This document shows, one piece after another, positions 22,011 to 33,649 of a DNA stretch of 64,000 bases. The notes under the pieces were generated by a model, which saw nothing but the letters and a program-made list of their open reading frames with translations, was not told the DNA's origin and ran no database searches. The translations under genes and the position numbers were made by a program. Position 1 is the first letter of the stretch. Each line of letters starts with the position of its first letter. Location of the stretch: assembly GCA_029891385.1 (NCBI GenBank), contig CM057224.1, positions 2,728,001 to 2,792,000 of the forward strand. The letters run 5' to 3'. This DNA is from Erythroxylum novogranatense. Taxonomy: Eukaryota; Streptophyta; Magnoliopsida; Malpighiales; Erythroxylaceae.

Positions 22011-23780
22011 AGAAGGAAACCGAGAAAGAAAATTAGCGTGACTCGGAAGATAATGTCTAGTGAGTCACTCGAGAATAGAAATATCTAGCAAAAAAAGCAG
22101 ACAGCTTAGTCTAGATATTAGGGTTGTACATTTGTAACCTTTGGCAGCTACATAGATTGACTGAAATATCCCGACATTGCTAAATGACTAATTTAGCCCC
22201 TATCTTTGTTACTCTTGTCTTTGTTAATTTTTGAAATTTTATTTTTCTTAAATTTTGTTGAAAAATATAAACGAATCAAATATTATTAACACGAAATAAT
22301 TACATTTAGATCGATGTTAATTAGATTTGACAAAGAATAAAAGTTGAGTTGAATTATCAGGATAATAATGTTTGGATGATTTATATCTATTATTTATATT
22401 TATATATTTTGTAGTTGTTTTAATGAAAATTTAAATAAGGGTTTTATAAAATTTAAAAATATTAAAATATTCATTTTAAAATTAAAATTTTTAAATTAGT
22501 TAAACTATATGAAATTTTTGCATCTTTTATTTATATTATTATTATATTATAAAAGTATTTATATATGTTACATTTATATATATAGTAAGAATTTTCACAC
22601 TTTCTTAAGTCCTAAATACACATTTAAAGCGTGAAACATAAATAGATAAATATTGAAAATTATTTACAAAACTAAATGCCTATAAAAACTTACTTACTCA
22701 AATTAACTCATGAGCCTATATTCAAGTATTTTCAATGAGTGACCCATAGGTCAATCCTGAGCTTGGATCCAGATAGACTCGATATTTAATTAAAAATATT
22801 ATTTTATATTTTAATTTTAATAATATTTTGAAAAATTTATATGACTCGACATATAACCCGACTCATTATCATTCCTAATTATTTTGAGTGACATAAATTT
22901 TAGACACTTCAGTATTAAAAAAAAAGAATTGGAAAAATATGTCAAATATTTGATGATAATTTTGTTAAAATATTAATTTTCATTTTTTAAGATCTCTCAA
23001 GCTTGATCATCAAATACTATATGTTAAAAATATTTTGACACTCATTTTTATCGGTCTATTGAAAGAACATATCGAGCATGATAATGGACTTTAAAGTCCA
23101 AACTTAAGCTAGAAGAATATAAATACATAGACAATTATATTTATTATTTGACACCATTGTCAACAACAACAACAATAATTCAATGAAAATCCCACTAAAA
23201 TAAAATATGAGAAGGTCAAAAATACACAGTCTTACGTTTAACCAATAGAGAGTCTATTTTTATAGACCCACATAAAAAAAAGAAAGAATATATATATATA
23301 TACTAAAAATAAATACTAATATACAACTAAAATACATATTAATATAATAAAGTAATATAACAATATTAAATAAATATGTACAAATATAAATATAATAAAA
23401 TAAATTATATAATAAATATAAAATAAGGTAATGACTAAAAATAAAAGATAAAATAAGTAAATGAATACGTAAACAAGAGAGAAAACAAGTAAATAAATAA
23501 AACAAACAAGTTGTTATAAGGTATTCTTTAGGTTAAGTAAAGAAATGATCAAGTTAAATAACTAAGAGGAAAGTATTATACATTAAAAGTTTAGGCTAAA
23601 TATAAGATATAAAACTGAAAAAAAGATTAAAAGACCTATAAAAAAGAGAAAGACCTCTCTATGTGAGATTTTTTACCCATATTTTAGTACGTCAAAGTTT
23701 TTTATTAAGGGTCATGTCTTTGATAAGTTTCAACAAAGTCAAATCATTGTTGATTACCTCCTCATAATTCTTCTTAAGCT
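22011..23780. other. AT-rich intergenic region
   Basis: No coding sequence was recognised. The frame at 23260-23505 (minus) is a low-complexity Tyr/Leu/Ile translation of A/T repeats. (CAA)n-like sequence occurs near 23160-23180. Confidence 0.5.
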
Positions 23781-24170
23781 TTCTTTTTTTTTTTTCTCTT
23801 GCAATCTCTAAGTTTAATATTTTTGCACCTTCTTACTAGAACATCAGGATATTTCCTCTTAACATATTCGAATCACCTAATTCTTTTCTCTCTTAATTTT
23901 TTATTAATATTAATCACCTTTAATTTGTCTCTTACTATTACATTCCTGACCTTATATCTTTTAATAAAATTATACATCCAACAGAACATCCTCATTTCTA
24001 TCACCATTAATTTATGATTTTACACATATTTGATGGGCCAACATTTTGCTCCATAGAGTATGGTCGAATTTATCTTTGAGCTTGAGTGACATTTTCTTAT
24101 CACATAAAACTCATTATACATTTCTCCATTTAAGTCACCTTAACATAATATAGTGAACAATATTGAGTTA
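23780..24170 (-). pseudogene. LINE reverse-transcriptase C-terminal fragment
   Basis: Read on the minus strand with small frame breaks, the sequence gives TILYGAKCWPIK, then MVIEMRMFCWMYNFIKRYKVRN and VIVRDKLKV, ending near YVKRKYPD. This is the well-known tail of plant non-LTR retrotransposon ORF2 downstream of the reverse transcriptase (TxLYGxECWxxK...EMRMLRWMCGxTRxDRIRN...). Upstream KKMSLKLKDKF fits the preceding segment of the same family. In-frame stops and AT drift show an old remnant; the catalytic core is not visible. Confidence 0.8.
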
Positions 24171-25144
24171 TAGTTTGTTGATCTTGACAAGCGTGCAATT
24201 AACGATCACATAGCCACATATACAATCTGAATAACAGATGAAATAAATATCACCTCCTCCTTTTCTTCCTGCTTCATAATTGACTTCAAACCTAACTTAT
24301 CCCCAATCATAAATGACTTCACACTTCGATTATGTAAGCCTCCATTAATAATCGAAAACTTTCAACATCAATTGTTGGTTATAAATACAACTCTTCAGTT
24401 CATGCTTGTATGTGTGGAAACCCTTAAGTCTAAATCTACCCATAGCACCCAACAGGTAGAATTGATATTAGACATAACATATCATAAGGAACACCAAGTA
24501 AAGAGAGGTCCACAAATTAAAACAACACTATAACCCTATCCATAACATATCACAGGCCAATTTTATCCAATGTGTTATAAGAACAAAATCAAAGGCCTAT
24601 TTATGTTGATTTTGACAACATTTCTCCATAGTCATACTACTAAATTCACTACCACTAAAATTCAAGCTACCACCATTAATGCCCCATATTTATATGATGG
24701 ATTTGTGTGATCATACCATATAATTGGAAAAAATGATAGACCTATATGTGGAATCAAAAGCTGTAAGTGTTAAACTTTTTCCTCTACTTTGATAATCTCG
24801 ATAAGGGAATTAAAAAAATGGTAATTACAAGCTGTTAAAAAACCAATTTGAGAATCACTTTGCCAGTGACCGATATAGACCTTACAAAATGGTAAATTTG
24901 TTTAACATAATAAAAATTAAAGAAACCTTATGAGATTATACCAGAGGATTAAGCATGGAAGTTAAACAAATAACCAATCTCAATACCTTCATTTGTAGAC
25001 ACTGCTTTTGAGAAAGGTTTGAAATGATACCAGTTCTTGTAGATGGACATGGCACATATCTTCGAGAAAGTACAAGAGTGGGCCATTAGGCATATCAACC
25101 TAGAGGAAGCTGAGTTATTTGTAGATAAATCGAATAGATCCCTA
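24171..25144. other. intergenic DNA, no gene recognised
   Basis: AT-rich sequence with short frames only. The plus-strand frame at 25043-25234 has no domain and overlaps the start of the LTR-like repeat described next. Confidence 0.4.
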
Positions 25145-25345
25145 AAGCATATATACCATATTAGACTTAACAGCAATATGTATTGTAAACTAAAGAAAAA
25201 TAGATTAATAGATTTGACTAGGAAAGTAGAATAAGAGAGTGTCTATAAATAGAGGAGCAAGCTTAGAGGATGAGTAGAAGTGAATTTCTCCATTTAAATG
25301 CAACCAAAAATCACCATTCTAAACTTTATAAGAGAATAAAATCTA
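25145..25345 (+). repeat. LTR-like direct repeat, copy 1
   Basis: It contains GAGAGTGTCTATAAATAGAGG (TATA box) near 25233-25253, then a CTCC-rich stretch and an A-rich end. A diverged direct copy occupies 25588-25785 (about three quarters identical by eye). The TATA-bearing direct pair with a short spacer looks like the LTRs of a small non-autonomous element, or a tandem duplication of a promoter region. Confidence 0.5.
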
Positions 25346-25580
25346 ACAATTCCTCCTCAACCTATGCTAATTGAGAAGCAATCAACTAAAAGCTATTATA
25401 TATTTAATTAGGACAATAACCATGACATTGAAGATTATAAGAACCCATAAGAACTATCAAACATCTCTTATAAAGAGGAAATTTGGTTCAATTTCTTAAG
25501 AAAAGTAAAGATACCTTCTTATAGCGACATTAGTCATAAGGATAAAATTAGGCAGTGTTAAGGCACATGTCTAGAACAGA
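25346..25580 (+). repeat. spacer with a second copy 35 kb away (60.81-61.02 kb)
   Basis: It shares blocks such as GAAGCAATCAACTAAAA, GATTATAAGAA.CCCATA and GGAAATTTGGTT with 60808-61020 in the same orientation and order. No reading frame is preserved. Confidence 0.6.
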
Positions 25581-25587
25581 TCGTAAA

Positions 25588-25785
25588 AAGATATAGCACA
25601 TTAGACATGAGAGCAATAACCATTGTAACCTGAAGAAAAATAGATTGATAGATTTGATCAGGGAAGCATAACAAGAGAGTGTCTATAAATAGAAGGGCAA
25701 GGTTGGAAGACAAGCATAAGTGAAATTTCTCTCTTTAAATGCATCCACAGATCACCATCTTTAACTTTATACTAGCGAGTTAACA
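25588..25785 (+). repeat. LTR-like direct repeat, copy 2
   Basis: Second copy of the 25145-25345 block, again with GAGAGTGTCTATAAATAGAAG, followed by the CTCTCTTTAAATGCATCC segment. Confidence 0.5.
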
Positions 25786-26009
25786 CACAAGAAATCTTGT
25801 GATGAAAGTGCCCGATGAATTTATACGCAGGCAAAATTTAAGATGATGATTAAATAAAAATAATTTGAAAATGTAATCGAGATAATCATCGGTTGGGAGA
25901 AGAGCTAAGATGAAATAACTTTCTTTCGAGATAAGATAAAATAATTTACAATGTTTTGAAGAAGGATTAGTCAATTCAGATACTCAAGAAGAATTATGGA
26001 ATTGGTAAG
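25786..26009. repeat. left part of an older LTR fragment, split by the gypsy insertion
   Basis: The end of this stretch (AGAAGGATTAGTCAATTC near 25960) matches about 46330-46350. Its continuation resumes at 32850 on the far side of the gypsy element. Confidence 0.65.
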
Positions 26010-26014
26010 TGAAA
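26010..26014. repeat. 5-bp target-site duplication, left (TGAAA)
   Basis: TGAAA precedes the first base of the 5' LTR and is repeated at 32850-32854 after the last base of the 3' LTR. Confidence 0.9.
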
Positions 26015-27377
26015 TGATAAGTGCATATTTGTCTAATATTTATGTTTTAATTATTCCTTTTATTCCTCTTGTTGATGCAATTATTAAGACTTAATTTGAT
26101 TTAATATTTCCTTGTAGGAATTACAATCTTTGCATAACGTGGGAATTTAAGAGGAAAACAACAATTAAAATCAAGGATGAATTCTATCTGAACAACTCTT
26201 TGCAGACAGAAGCCTATCCGTGGTCACGCACAGGATCCTTATTCTGTTGGGAAAGCAACGTGGCAGCCAAAAGAGGAGCTTTTGGTTAATTGAAAAGGGC
26301 CCACGTTGTTTAGAAAAAGAGGCCATCAAGAGGGGCCCATGGCAATTAAAAAGAGGAGAAAAACCTAGGAGAAGAAGGAAGTGACTAAGAAGAAATTGGG
26401 GCGTACAAAGGAATTTGACGCAGAGGCTTATGGGTGAAGAGGAATGGACGCAGCCATTGTTCTTGGGACCGACAAAGAGCGTGTTTTAGGAGACTTTCTT
26501 AGTTTTTCTTCTTTCCTTTGTTATTTAGACTATGTTGATTAAGAACTTTATTAGATTTAATTTCCGTATGAGTAGCTAATCTGTTTTAGTGGGAATTCCA
26601 ACTATTATGCTTTGACTCGTGAGACTATTGTTCCTAATATTTGGTTTATAATATTCGTCTCGTTTACGATTCTTGTCATTGTTTATTAATTGATTCGCGA
26701 TTGAGGCCTGATTGTAGAGTTAGTTAATTTACATATCGCCAACCGATTTACTTGGTGGAGTCTAACTGGGTGATTGGTATTTGTGGCAATTGGCACTAGG
26801 GCATAATACTTATCGATTTTGTGTGGAGGAACTTGCGATCTAACTAGATGAAGCATGAGTCGGTCGTAGTCGATTAGGGTTAGTGTTTCTTTAGAATTTA
26901 ATCTTGTTAATTAATTGAATCTCGGAGAGAGTCTCGAAGGGTTATTAGTTAATTAGGGAATAGTCAAAGGAGTTTCGCGACTATTCTAAAATTAAAAAGA
27001 AACGAGGAAGCGGTAGGTAGTTGGTAACTATAGCTAACCTATTATTAAACCAAAGAAAATATTTGAGTCGATGATCGTGGTCTAAGCATAATTAGGAATT
27101 TCTGGCTAAGTCGTTGTTTATTGAGTTTATCAATTTTATTTGCGTTCTTTGTTGGTTATTGTTTTATTAATTTGCGTTAATCTTTTATCGGTTGTTATTT
27201 CAATTAGTAGTTTTAGTAGAAAACTCTAAACCCCCATTTTAATTATTTTCATTCGTTCTTTGGCATTTAAATAGAATCAATTATTCCATTCTCGTGGATC
27301 GACCCATTTACCATTGTCATGCAATTTATTTTCGTTTGGTGTTTGGGATTTATTTTTGGTGGATTCGACACCCATCA
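26015..27377 (+). repeat. 5' LTR of the gypsy element
   Basis: 1363 bp, TG...CA. It differs from the 3' LTR mainly by single-base homopolymer indels and CTG/CAG-versus-CG differences. Confidence 0.95.
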
Positions 27378-27382
27378 AATTT

Positions 27383-27400
27383 TGGCGCCGATTGTCGGGA
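27383..27400 (+). other. primer-binding site (tRNA-Asp-like)
   Basis: TGGCGCCGATTGTCGGG begins 5 bp after the LTR. It resembles the TGGCGCCGTTGCCGGGGA site used by Athila-type elements, with a few changes. Confidence 0.75.
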
Positions 27401-27429
27401 TTGGTAACTAATTGATTTTGTTTTGTTTT

Positions 27430-28735
27430 ATGCCTAGGAACATTCAGACGGAGATTCCATCTTATACGACCCGAGATCGAAAAAGGCGCTAAGAGGCTAA
27501 GGAAGTTAAGCAAGCTAAGGAAGAAGCAAGGAAAAGCTAGTGGATCACGGACCACGGTTGAGTCGGATCTGAAACGGAATCTGAAGAGGAGATTGAAGTT
27601 GAGCAGCAGATGACGGGAAGCTTAACCGTGACCACGCAGCAAGATATGGTTCTCAACAGAACACTCCGTGACTTGGTAGACCCATTGAAGCACGGCATCC
27701 GCTGTGCATAGATTTTCCGAACTTGAAGGGTTGAATTGAAATCCGGACTCATTCACTTGCTGCCCACCTTAGTGGATTGGAGAACGAGGATCCGAATAAA
27801 CATCGAAGGAATTTCACCTCGTTTGTACTTCCATGAAGCCCGCAATGTCACGGAGGACCAAATCAAGCGAGCTTTTCCATTCTCGCCACAAGATGCGCTA
27901 AGGATTGGCTCTACTACCTACCTCCAGGGACAATCAACACTTGGGAAGGGATGTCTCGGCAGTTTCTAGAAAAATATTTCCCAGCATCCCGAGCCGCCAA
28001 CATCAGGCGTGAAATATGTGGCATTAAGCAGAAGGATTCGGAGAACCTCTACGAGTACTGGGAGAGGTACAAGAGAATTTTGGCAAGCTGCCGCAAAGAT
28101 GGCATATCCGAACAATTGATCATCCAGTATTTCTACGAGGGTCTGATTCCAATGGAGCGTAGAATGATGGACGCCGCAAGTGGTGGGGCCATTGTCAGCA
28201 AGACCCCAGCTGAAGCCCGGGAGTTGATATCAACCATGGCAGCAAACTCTCAAGCAATTGATTGTTTCGGCAAGATATACCGCGAAGGGTGAATGAGGTA
28301 AATGTTACTTCTCTCAATGAAGTCAAATCTTTGCTAACAACTTTGGTCGAGAAATTGAATGTAGGTACTCCTCCACCTGCGAGGGCGTGTGGTATCTGCA
28401 CCAGCCTAGCTCACCCAACCGATGCGTGCCCAACACTCCACGATGAGACACCGGAGAATGTGAATGCTATTGGGTTCCAACAGAGGCAGTTTGATCCCTA
28501 TTCAAACACCTACAATCCCGGTTGGAGGAGCCACCCAAATTTCAGTTATGTTAACAGCCAACCGACCCAACAGAATTACTATCAAAGACCACCACCGCAA
28601 CAGCCTTCGGGCTCAGGTAAGCCTCTTGAAGAAATTGTCCATATGTTAGCTACTAATACTGCAAAATTTCAACAGGACACCGCAACCAGATTTCAAAAGA
28701 TAGAAGAGAGCATGAAGACTCTAGAGACTAAATGA
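27430..28735 (+). pseudogene. gag of the gypsy element, frame-broken
   Basis: It opens at ATG 27430 (MPRNIQTEIPSYTTRDRKRR) and meets stops and frame changes within 200 bp. Conserved plant gag sequence follows in pieces: GLIHLLPT and RNVTEDQIK(R)AFPFS (27736-27969), then FLEKYFPASRAANIRREICG with LYEYWERYKRILASC (27951-28292), then a CCHC zinc knuckle CGICTSLAHPTDAC (about 28388-28432). It ends in a coiled, polar tail at TGA 28733-28735. The product would form the particle shell and package element RNA. Some of the frame breaks may be sequence error, because copies in this region differ at homopolymers. Confidence 0.88.
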
Positions 28736-28869
28736 GTCGAGATAGCATCCTCCATTAGCGAATGGAGACTCAAGGCAAGCTACCGTCGCAGACACTCGAC
28801 CCGAGGCATAATGTGAGCGCGATTTTCTTAAGAAATGGTAAGGAATTGCAGCCCCCAGTCGACAAGAAC

Positions 28870-29805
28870 CCTAAACGTGACCACGCCCAGGGTTCCCGAG
28901 AGAGCGAGTAACAGAGGTGAAAGGAGCTTACACGTGACCACATCTGATTCGGTCCAACTGGAAATTATCAGAAACCCAAACCTTTAGTGGTTCCACCACC
29001 ATTCCCGCAGAGACTGGCTCAGAACAAGAAGGAAAAGGAAGATAAAAGCATCATGGAGTTGTTCCAAAAAGTTGAAGTAAACATCCCACTCCTCGAGGCC
29101 ATTAAGCAGGTTCCGCGCTACGCCAAATTCTTTAAGGAATTATGCACAAACAAGCGTAAGTTAACAGGTAATGAAAGGGTGAGTGTGGGGGAGAATGTTT
29201 CAGCTGTCTTACAGAGGAAACTACCTCCTAAGTGTCGTGACCAAGGTATGTTTTCAATTCCTTGCAAAATTGGGAACATTGGTATCAGTAAAGCTATGTG
29301 TGACCTAGGAGCCTCTATTAATGTGATGCCTTTATCTGTTTATACCTCCCTGGGTCTTGGTCCATTAACTAGTACTGGAGTTATAATTCAATTGGCGGAT
29401 CGATCGATTGTCTATCCTGAAGGTGTTTTAGAGGATGTGCTAGTTCAAGTTAATGGATTAATTTTTCCTGCTGATTTCTTTGTTATTGATATGGGAAATG
29501 ATAGTTCTTCTGAGTCTTCTGATATCTTGTTGGGTAGGCCATTCCTTAGCACGGCTAAGGCAAAGATAGATGTGCATAGTGGTTCATTAACTTTAGAGTT
29601 TGATGGTAAAGTGGTGAAATTCAATGTTTATGATGCCATGAAACGTGCTGAAGATGTGTCTTGTGTTTATAATGTTGATATCATTGAAGATTTGACTCAT
29701 GAGGTTTTTGCTTTAAATTATGATGATGAGTTGATTTATGCTTTGTGTCATAGGATGTACATTGATGGAGCTAAGAGATTTCTTGATCGATTCAAGTTTC
29801 GATGA
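28870..29805 (+). pseudogene. retropepsin-like protease domain of the gypsy element
   Basis: A long open stretch (28987-29805, 272 codons) includes the protease domain: KIGNIGISKAMCDLGASIN with the active-site motif DLGAS (the D-[TSL]-G-A form typical of plant gypsy elements), then LGRPFLSTAKAKID with the family's terminal ILLGRPFL block. The protein runs on to HRMYIDGAKRFLDR before a stop at 29803. It would cut the polyprotein. It is linked to gag upstream by a broken frame. Confidence 0.88.
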
Positions 29806-30011
29806 TATACTTGATGAGGCCCCAATTTGGAGCTCAAAACGCTTCCGAGCATTTGAAATACACATATTTAGGTGACGGTGAGACCCTACCCGTTATCATA
29901 TCCAGCATGCTCGACGGCCTGGAAGAGGAGAAACTAATTAGAGTGCTTCGAGAGTACAGGGAGGCAATTGGTGGGACCATTACTGATTTCCAACATCGAG
30001 ACGAGGGTTAA
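29802..30011 (+). pseudogene. truncated start of the reverse-transcriptase region
   Basis: In the frame next to the protease, ASEHLKYTYLGDGETLPVII and EEEKLIRVLREYREAIGGTI match the linker ahead of the reverse transcriptase in Athila-like polyproteins. The frame then stops, and within about 40 bp the sequence reads like the element's 3' end (GACGTTAAACCAGGGCGCTAATGG). An internal deletion has removed the catalytic domains. Confidence 0.82.
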
Positions 30012-31484
30012 CATCGAAACGAGGATCGTCGAGCCTAGGACGTTAAACCAGGGCGCTAATGGGAGGCAGCCCATATTTTTATTTTATTTTATTTTTCTTT
30101 CCTTCTTTTTGCTTTATTTTGTGTTCTTTTTGTCTCGTTAGTTTCCTTCTTTCTTTGTTTTGATATTTTCCTTTCCTTCCCTGTGTCTTTCAGGAGGTTC
30201 GGCATTGGATCAATTCGGAGTTCTTGGATTACCGCTGGCGAGAGTCCTTTATATGATCATATGTTGGGTCTCATCCTCATTGTACTATTTGTACCCTCTT
30301 GGCGGGATGCCTAAACGAGCTCACGTATAAGCCCTCATCTTCTCTCCAGATTCAGGGAAGTCCTCGGTTTACCCTTTTCATTTACTTTTACGTTGAGGAC
30401 AACGCATGCTTTAAGTGTGGGGAGGGGTGATTTATGCTTTTGAGACGCATGTTGTTTTTGCTTGATGCATTATTTTGGGCTGTACTTAGGAATCCTCTTT
30501 TGCTCCATTTTGCTTGATAAATTGTTGTGCCTTAGGTAATGGTGGATTATTTTAAAGGAGTCGAGAGTATGGTTGAGTCCCTTGTTGTTTAATGTTAATT
30601 AAATGTTAATAATTTTGTCTATATGTTGAAGTTGCGAGCTGAGTTAATTGGTTAGAATTTTAAAAAAACTTGTGTGATTAATTGGTGCCTTTCTTGTCTA
30701 GAGTCATGTTAAGCTTAGAAGTTGAGTTGGTATATGTGTTGAACTTTGGATTAATGTGGAAAATTATGGTGAGAAAGGGAATGGAAAATAAAAATAAAAA
30801 AGGTGTTTGATTCGTTCCGCCAATCACCAAAGGTGGTTATGGCGAAGCAAAAAATCCGTCTAAAGGTCGGACGGATCGAGTAACAGGCGACATTCATCAC
30901 AAATGTTTGCGCTCGCGTAAAAAGGTCTCTAACAACTATGACGTGTGAGGCAAACAACCAACTCCTCTGATTACTCGAAAAAAAAAGAAAAAAAGTTGCA
31001 AGCATCTGAGTAATTACGAGTAAGGCTAAAGCCACTTGGCGTTGTGATTGACCGAGTAACCGGATGACATTCATCACAAATGTTTGCATTCGCGTAAAAA
31101 GGCCAATGACAATTCCAAGCAAATTATAGCTAAAAACACCTAATTAAGTAATTAAGATTAACCCGATCTTCCCATGACTACCACATAAATTTTGAATTCC
31201 TCATATATGCTAACCACCTGATAAGTGAAGTGTGTTTTCTAGGCTTGATTGGTTTTTAATTAAAATTCGGTAATTCATGCATGCGTTTCAATTTGAGTTC
31301 AGGCTTGTGTCTTCTCGTGTAGGAAATTTGTTGCATTTATTTGACATTTCATTGACATTGGGACAAGATTGCTCTCATTCCTAGTTTACATTACCTCGTG
31401 CATGTTTCATTGAGTGGCGCGTTTTTCATTGTGTCTTGGTCTTCTTTTATGCTTGAGGACAAGCATCGTCTAAGTGGGGAGATT
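30012..31484 (+). other. 3' non-coding region and polypurine tract of the gypsy element
   Basis: No gene. A block with ACATTCATCACAAATGTTTGC and TCGCGTAAAAAGG occurs twice, near 30878-30925 and 31055-31102. TAAGTGGGGAGATT (31471-31484) directly before the 3' LTR is the polypurine tract that primes plus-strand synthesis. Confidence 0.75.
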
Positions 31485-32849
31485 TGATAAGTGCATATTT
31501 GTCTAATATTTATGTTTTAATTATTCCTTTTTATTCCTCTTGTTGATGCAATTATTAAGACTTAATTTGATTTAATATTTCCTTGTAGGGAATTACAATC
31601 TTTGCATAACGTGGGAATTTAAGAGAAAACAACAATTAAAATCAAGGATGAATTCTATCTGAACAACTCTTTGCCAAGACAGAAGCCTATCCGTGGTCAC
31701 GCACGGGATCCTTGTTATCTTTGGGAAAGCAACGTGGCAGCCCAAAGAGGAGCTTTGGTTAATTGAAAAGGGCCCACGTTGTTTAGAAAAGAGGCCATCA
31801 AGAGGGGCCCATGGCAATTAAAAAAGAGGAGAAAACCTAGGAGAAGAAGGAAGTGACTAAAGACACAGGGGCGTACAGAAAGGAATTTGACGCAGGAGGC
31901 TTATGGGTGAAGAGGAATGGACGCAGCCATTGTTCTTGGACCGACAGCAGCGTGTTTTAGGAGACTTTCTTAGTTTTTCTTCTTTCCTTTGTTATTTAGA
32001 CTATGTTGATTAAGAACTTTATTAGATTTAATTTCCGTATGAGTAGCTAAACTGTTTTAGTGGGAATTCCAACTATTATGCTTTGACTCGTGAGACTATT
32101 GTTCCTAATATTTGGTTTATAATATTCGTATTATTTCGATTTCTTGTCATTGTTTATTAATTGATTCTGCGATTGAGGCTGATTGTAGAGTTAGTTAATT
32201 TACATATCGCATGTTGATTTACTTGGTGGAGTCTAACGGGTGATTGGTATTTGTGGCAATTGGCACTAGGGCATAATCTTGTCGATTTTGTGTGGAGGAA
32301 CTTGCGATCTAACTAGATGAAGCATGAGTCGGTCGTAGTCGATTAGGGTTAGTGTTTCTTTAGAATTTAATCTTGTTAATTAATTGAATCTCGGAGAGAG
32401 TCTCGAAGGGTTATTAGTTAATTAGGGAATAGTCAAAGGAGTTTCGCGACTATTCTAAAATTAAGAAGAAACGAGGGAGCCAGAGGTAGTTGGTAACTAT
32501 AGCTAACCTATTATTAAACCAAAGAAAATATTTGAGTCGATGATCGTGGTCTAAGCATAATTAGGAATTTCCTGGCTAAGCTGTTGTTTATTGAGTTTAT
32601 CAATTTTATTTGCGTTCTTTGTTGGTTATTGTTTTATTAATTTGCATTAATCTTTTATCAGTTGTTATTTCAATTAGTAGTTTTAGTAGAAAACTCTAAA
32701 CCCCCCATTTTAATTATTTTCATTCGTTCTTTGGCATTTAAATAGAATCAATTATTCCATTCTCTGTGGATCGACCCCATTTACCACTGTGCGCAATTTA
32801 TTTTCGTTTGGTGTTTGGGATTTATTTTTGGTGGATTCGACACCCATCA
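31485..32849 (+). repeat. 3' LTR of the gypsy element
   Basis: 1365 bp, same TG...CA ends as the 5' LTR. Confidence 0.95.
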
Positions 32850-32854
32850 TGAAA
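32850..32854. repeat. 5-bp target-site duplication, right (TGAAA)
   Basis: Right-hand copy of the duplication at 26010-26014. Confidence 0.9.
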
Positions 32855-33640
32855 TTTAATCGGAGTTGAAAATGACATCAACCGAACTGCTTTAAATAAA
32901 GAAGAACAAGAACATGCTCAAAGAAGCAAAAATACGTTCAAGTAGTAAGACGTTGAAAAGCGATTTAAAGAAGAAGAACGGACGAAAGTTCAAAAGTAGA
33001 TGAAAGCAAAAGCGGTTGTTATAATTGGATAGATAATCTAGTGGAAAATCTTCAACAAAGCACGCAGCATAAAAGCAGAGCAGACGCGAATACTAAATGA
33101 CGAGATGCAAATAGTAAAATGTAGAGCGAAGACGTGAATAATGAGGCGAGGAGAAGAATCGAAGCGGATGCAAGAGTCGATTCGAGTTAGTTAGGAAGTC
33201 AACTGATTAACTGTTTACTGTAAAGATTCAAGAAAGAAGAATCGAAGCGGTTGAAAGCATTGAGTGTGGAAAAATGGTGGAAAGAATCGATGAAGCGAGA
33301 CTCAAAAATAAGATTCAAAGCCTGTTTGAGTATGAAGATTGTGTACAAAAAAGAAGCAGATTCTAAGAAAATAGCAAGCACTGAATGAAGAATGTTGTTA
33401 TACTGGACAGATAATCTAATGGAAAGATTGTAACAATGTTGATCTTTCTTGTAGTCATTCATAATGTGTGAATCGGTTTTTGGGTAAGAGCTATTAAAAG
33501 AGAGGAACTTCAATGAAGACGGAGTTGAGCAGAGAGGAGTTGGCATTCTCTTTCCTTGTACATATATTTTTTTCATGTCAGAAAGGAACTCCTCTGTCAA
33601 AGCAGAGGTTTGAGGATTATCAGGAGGAATCATCTAGTTT
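32855..33640 (+). repeat. continuation of the older LTR fragment interrupted by the gypsy element
   Basis: GACATCAA.TGAACTGC, TTTAAATAAAGAAGAACAAGA and AATCTTCAACA correspond to 46370-46590 in order and orientation. GAGTTAGTTA...GATTCAAGAA (about 33183-33235) is a motif shared with other LTR-like blocks at 43.77, 45.83, 47.19 and 56.32 kb. No coding sequence. Confidence 0.65.
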
Positions 33641-33649
33641 AAGACATAT

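Larger units (their letters stand above)
26015..32849 (+). mobile_element. Ty3/gypsy LTR retrotransposon, Athila/Tat-like, deleted (6.8 kb)
   Basis: Two near-identical LTRs (26015-27377 and 31485-32849), each TGATAAG...CCATCA, are flanked by the TGAAA target duplication. A primer-binding site follows the 5' LTR and a purine tract precedes the 3' LTR. Between them lie gag and protease, then only the beginning of the reverse-transcriptase region before the sequence jumps to the 3' non-coding part. Reverse transcriptase proper, RNase H and integrase are missing, so the copy is non-autonomous. Assignment to the Athila/Tat side of gypsy rests on the tRNA-Asp-like primer site, long LTRs, gag style and the 3' region. 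High LTR identity points to recent insertion. Confidence 0.93.

Noticed and set aside
25043..25234. Plus-strand 63-codon frame
   Set aside because: No recognised domain; it overlaps the LTR-like repeat, whose second copy does not preserve the frame.
33199..33633. 144-codon minus-strand protein
   Set aside because: It is the reverse-strand reading of AG-rich LTR sequence; no domain, and paralogous copies do not keep it open.
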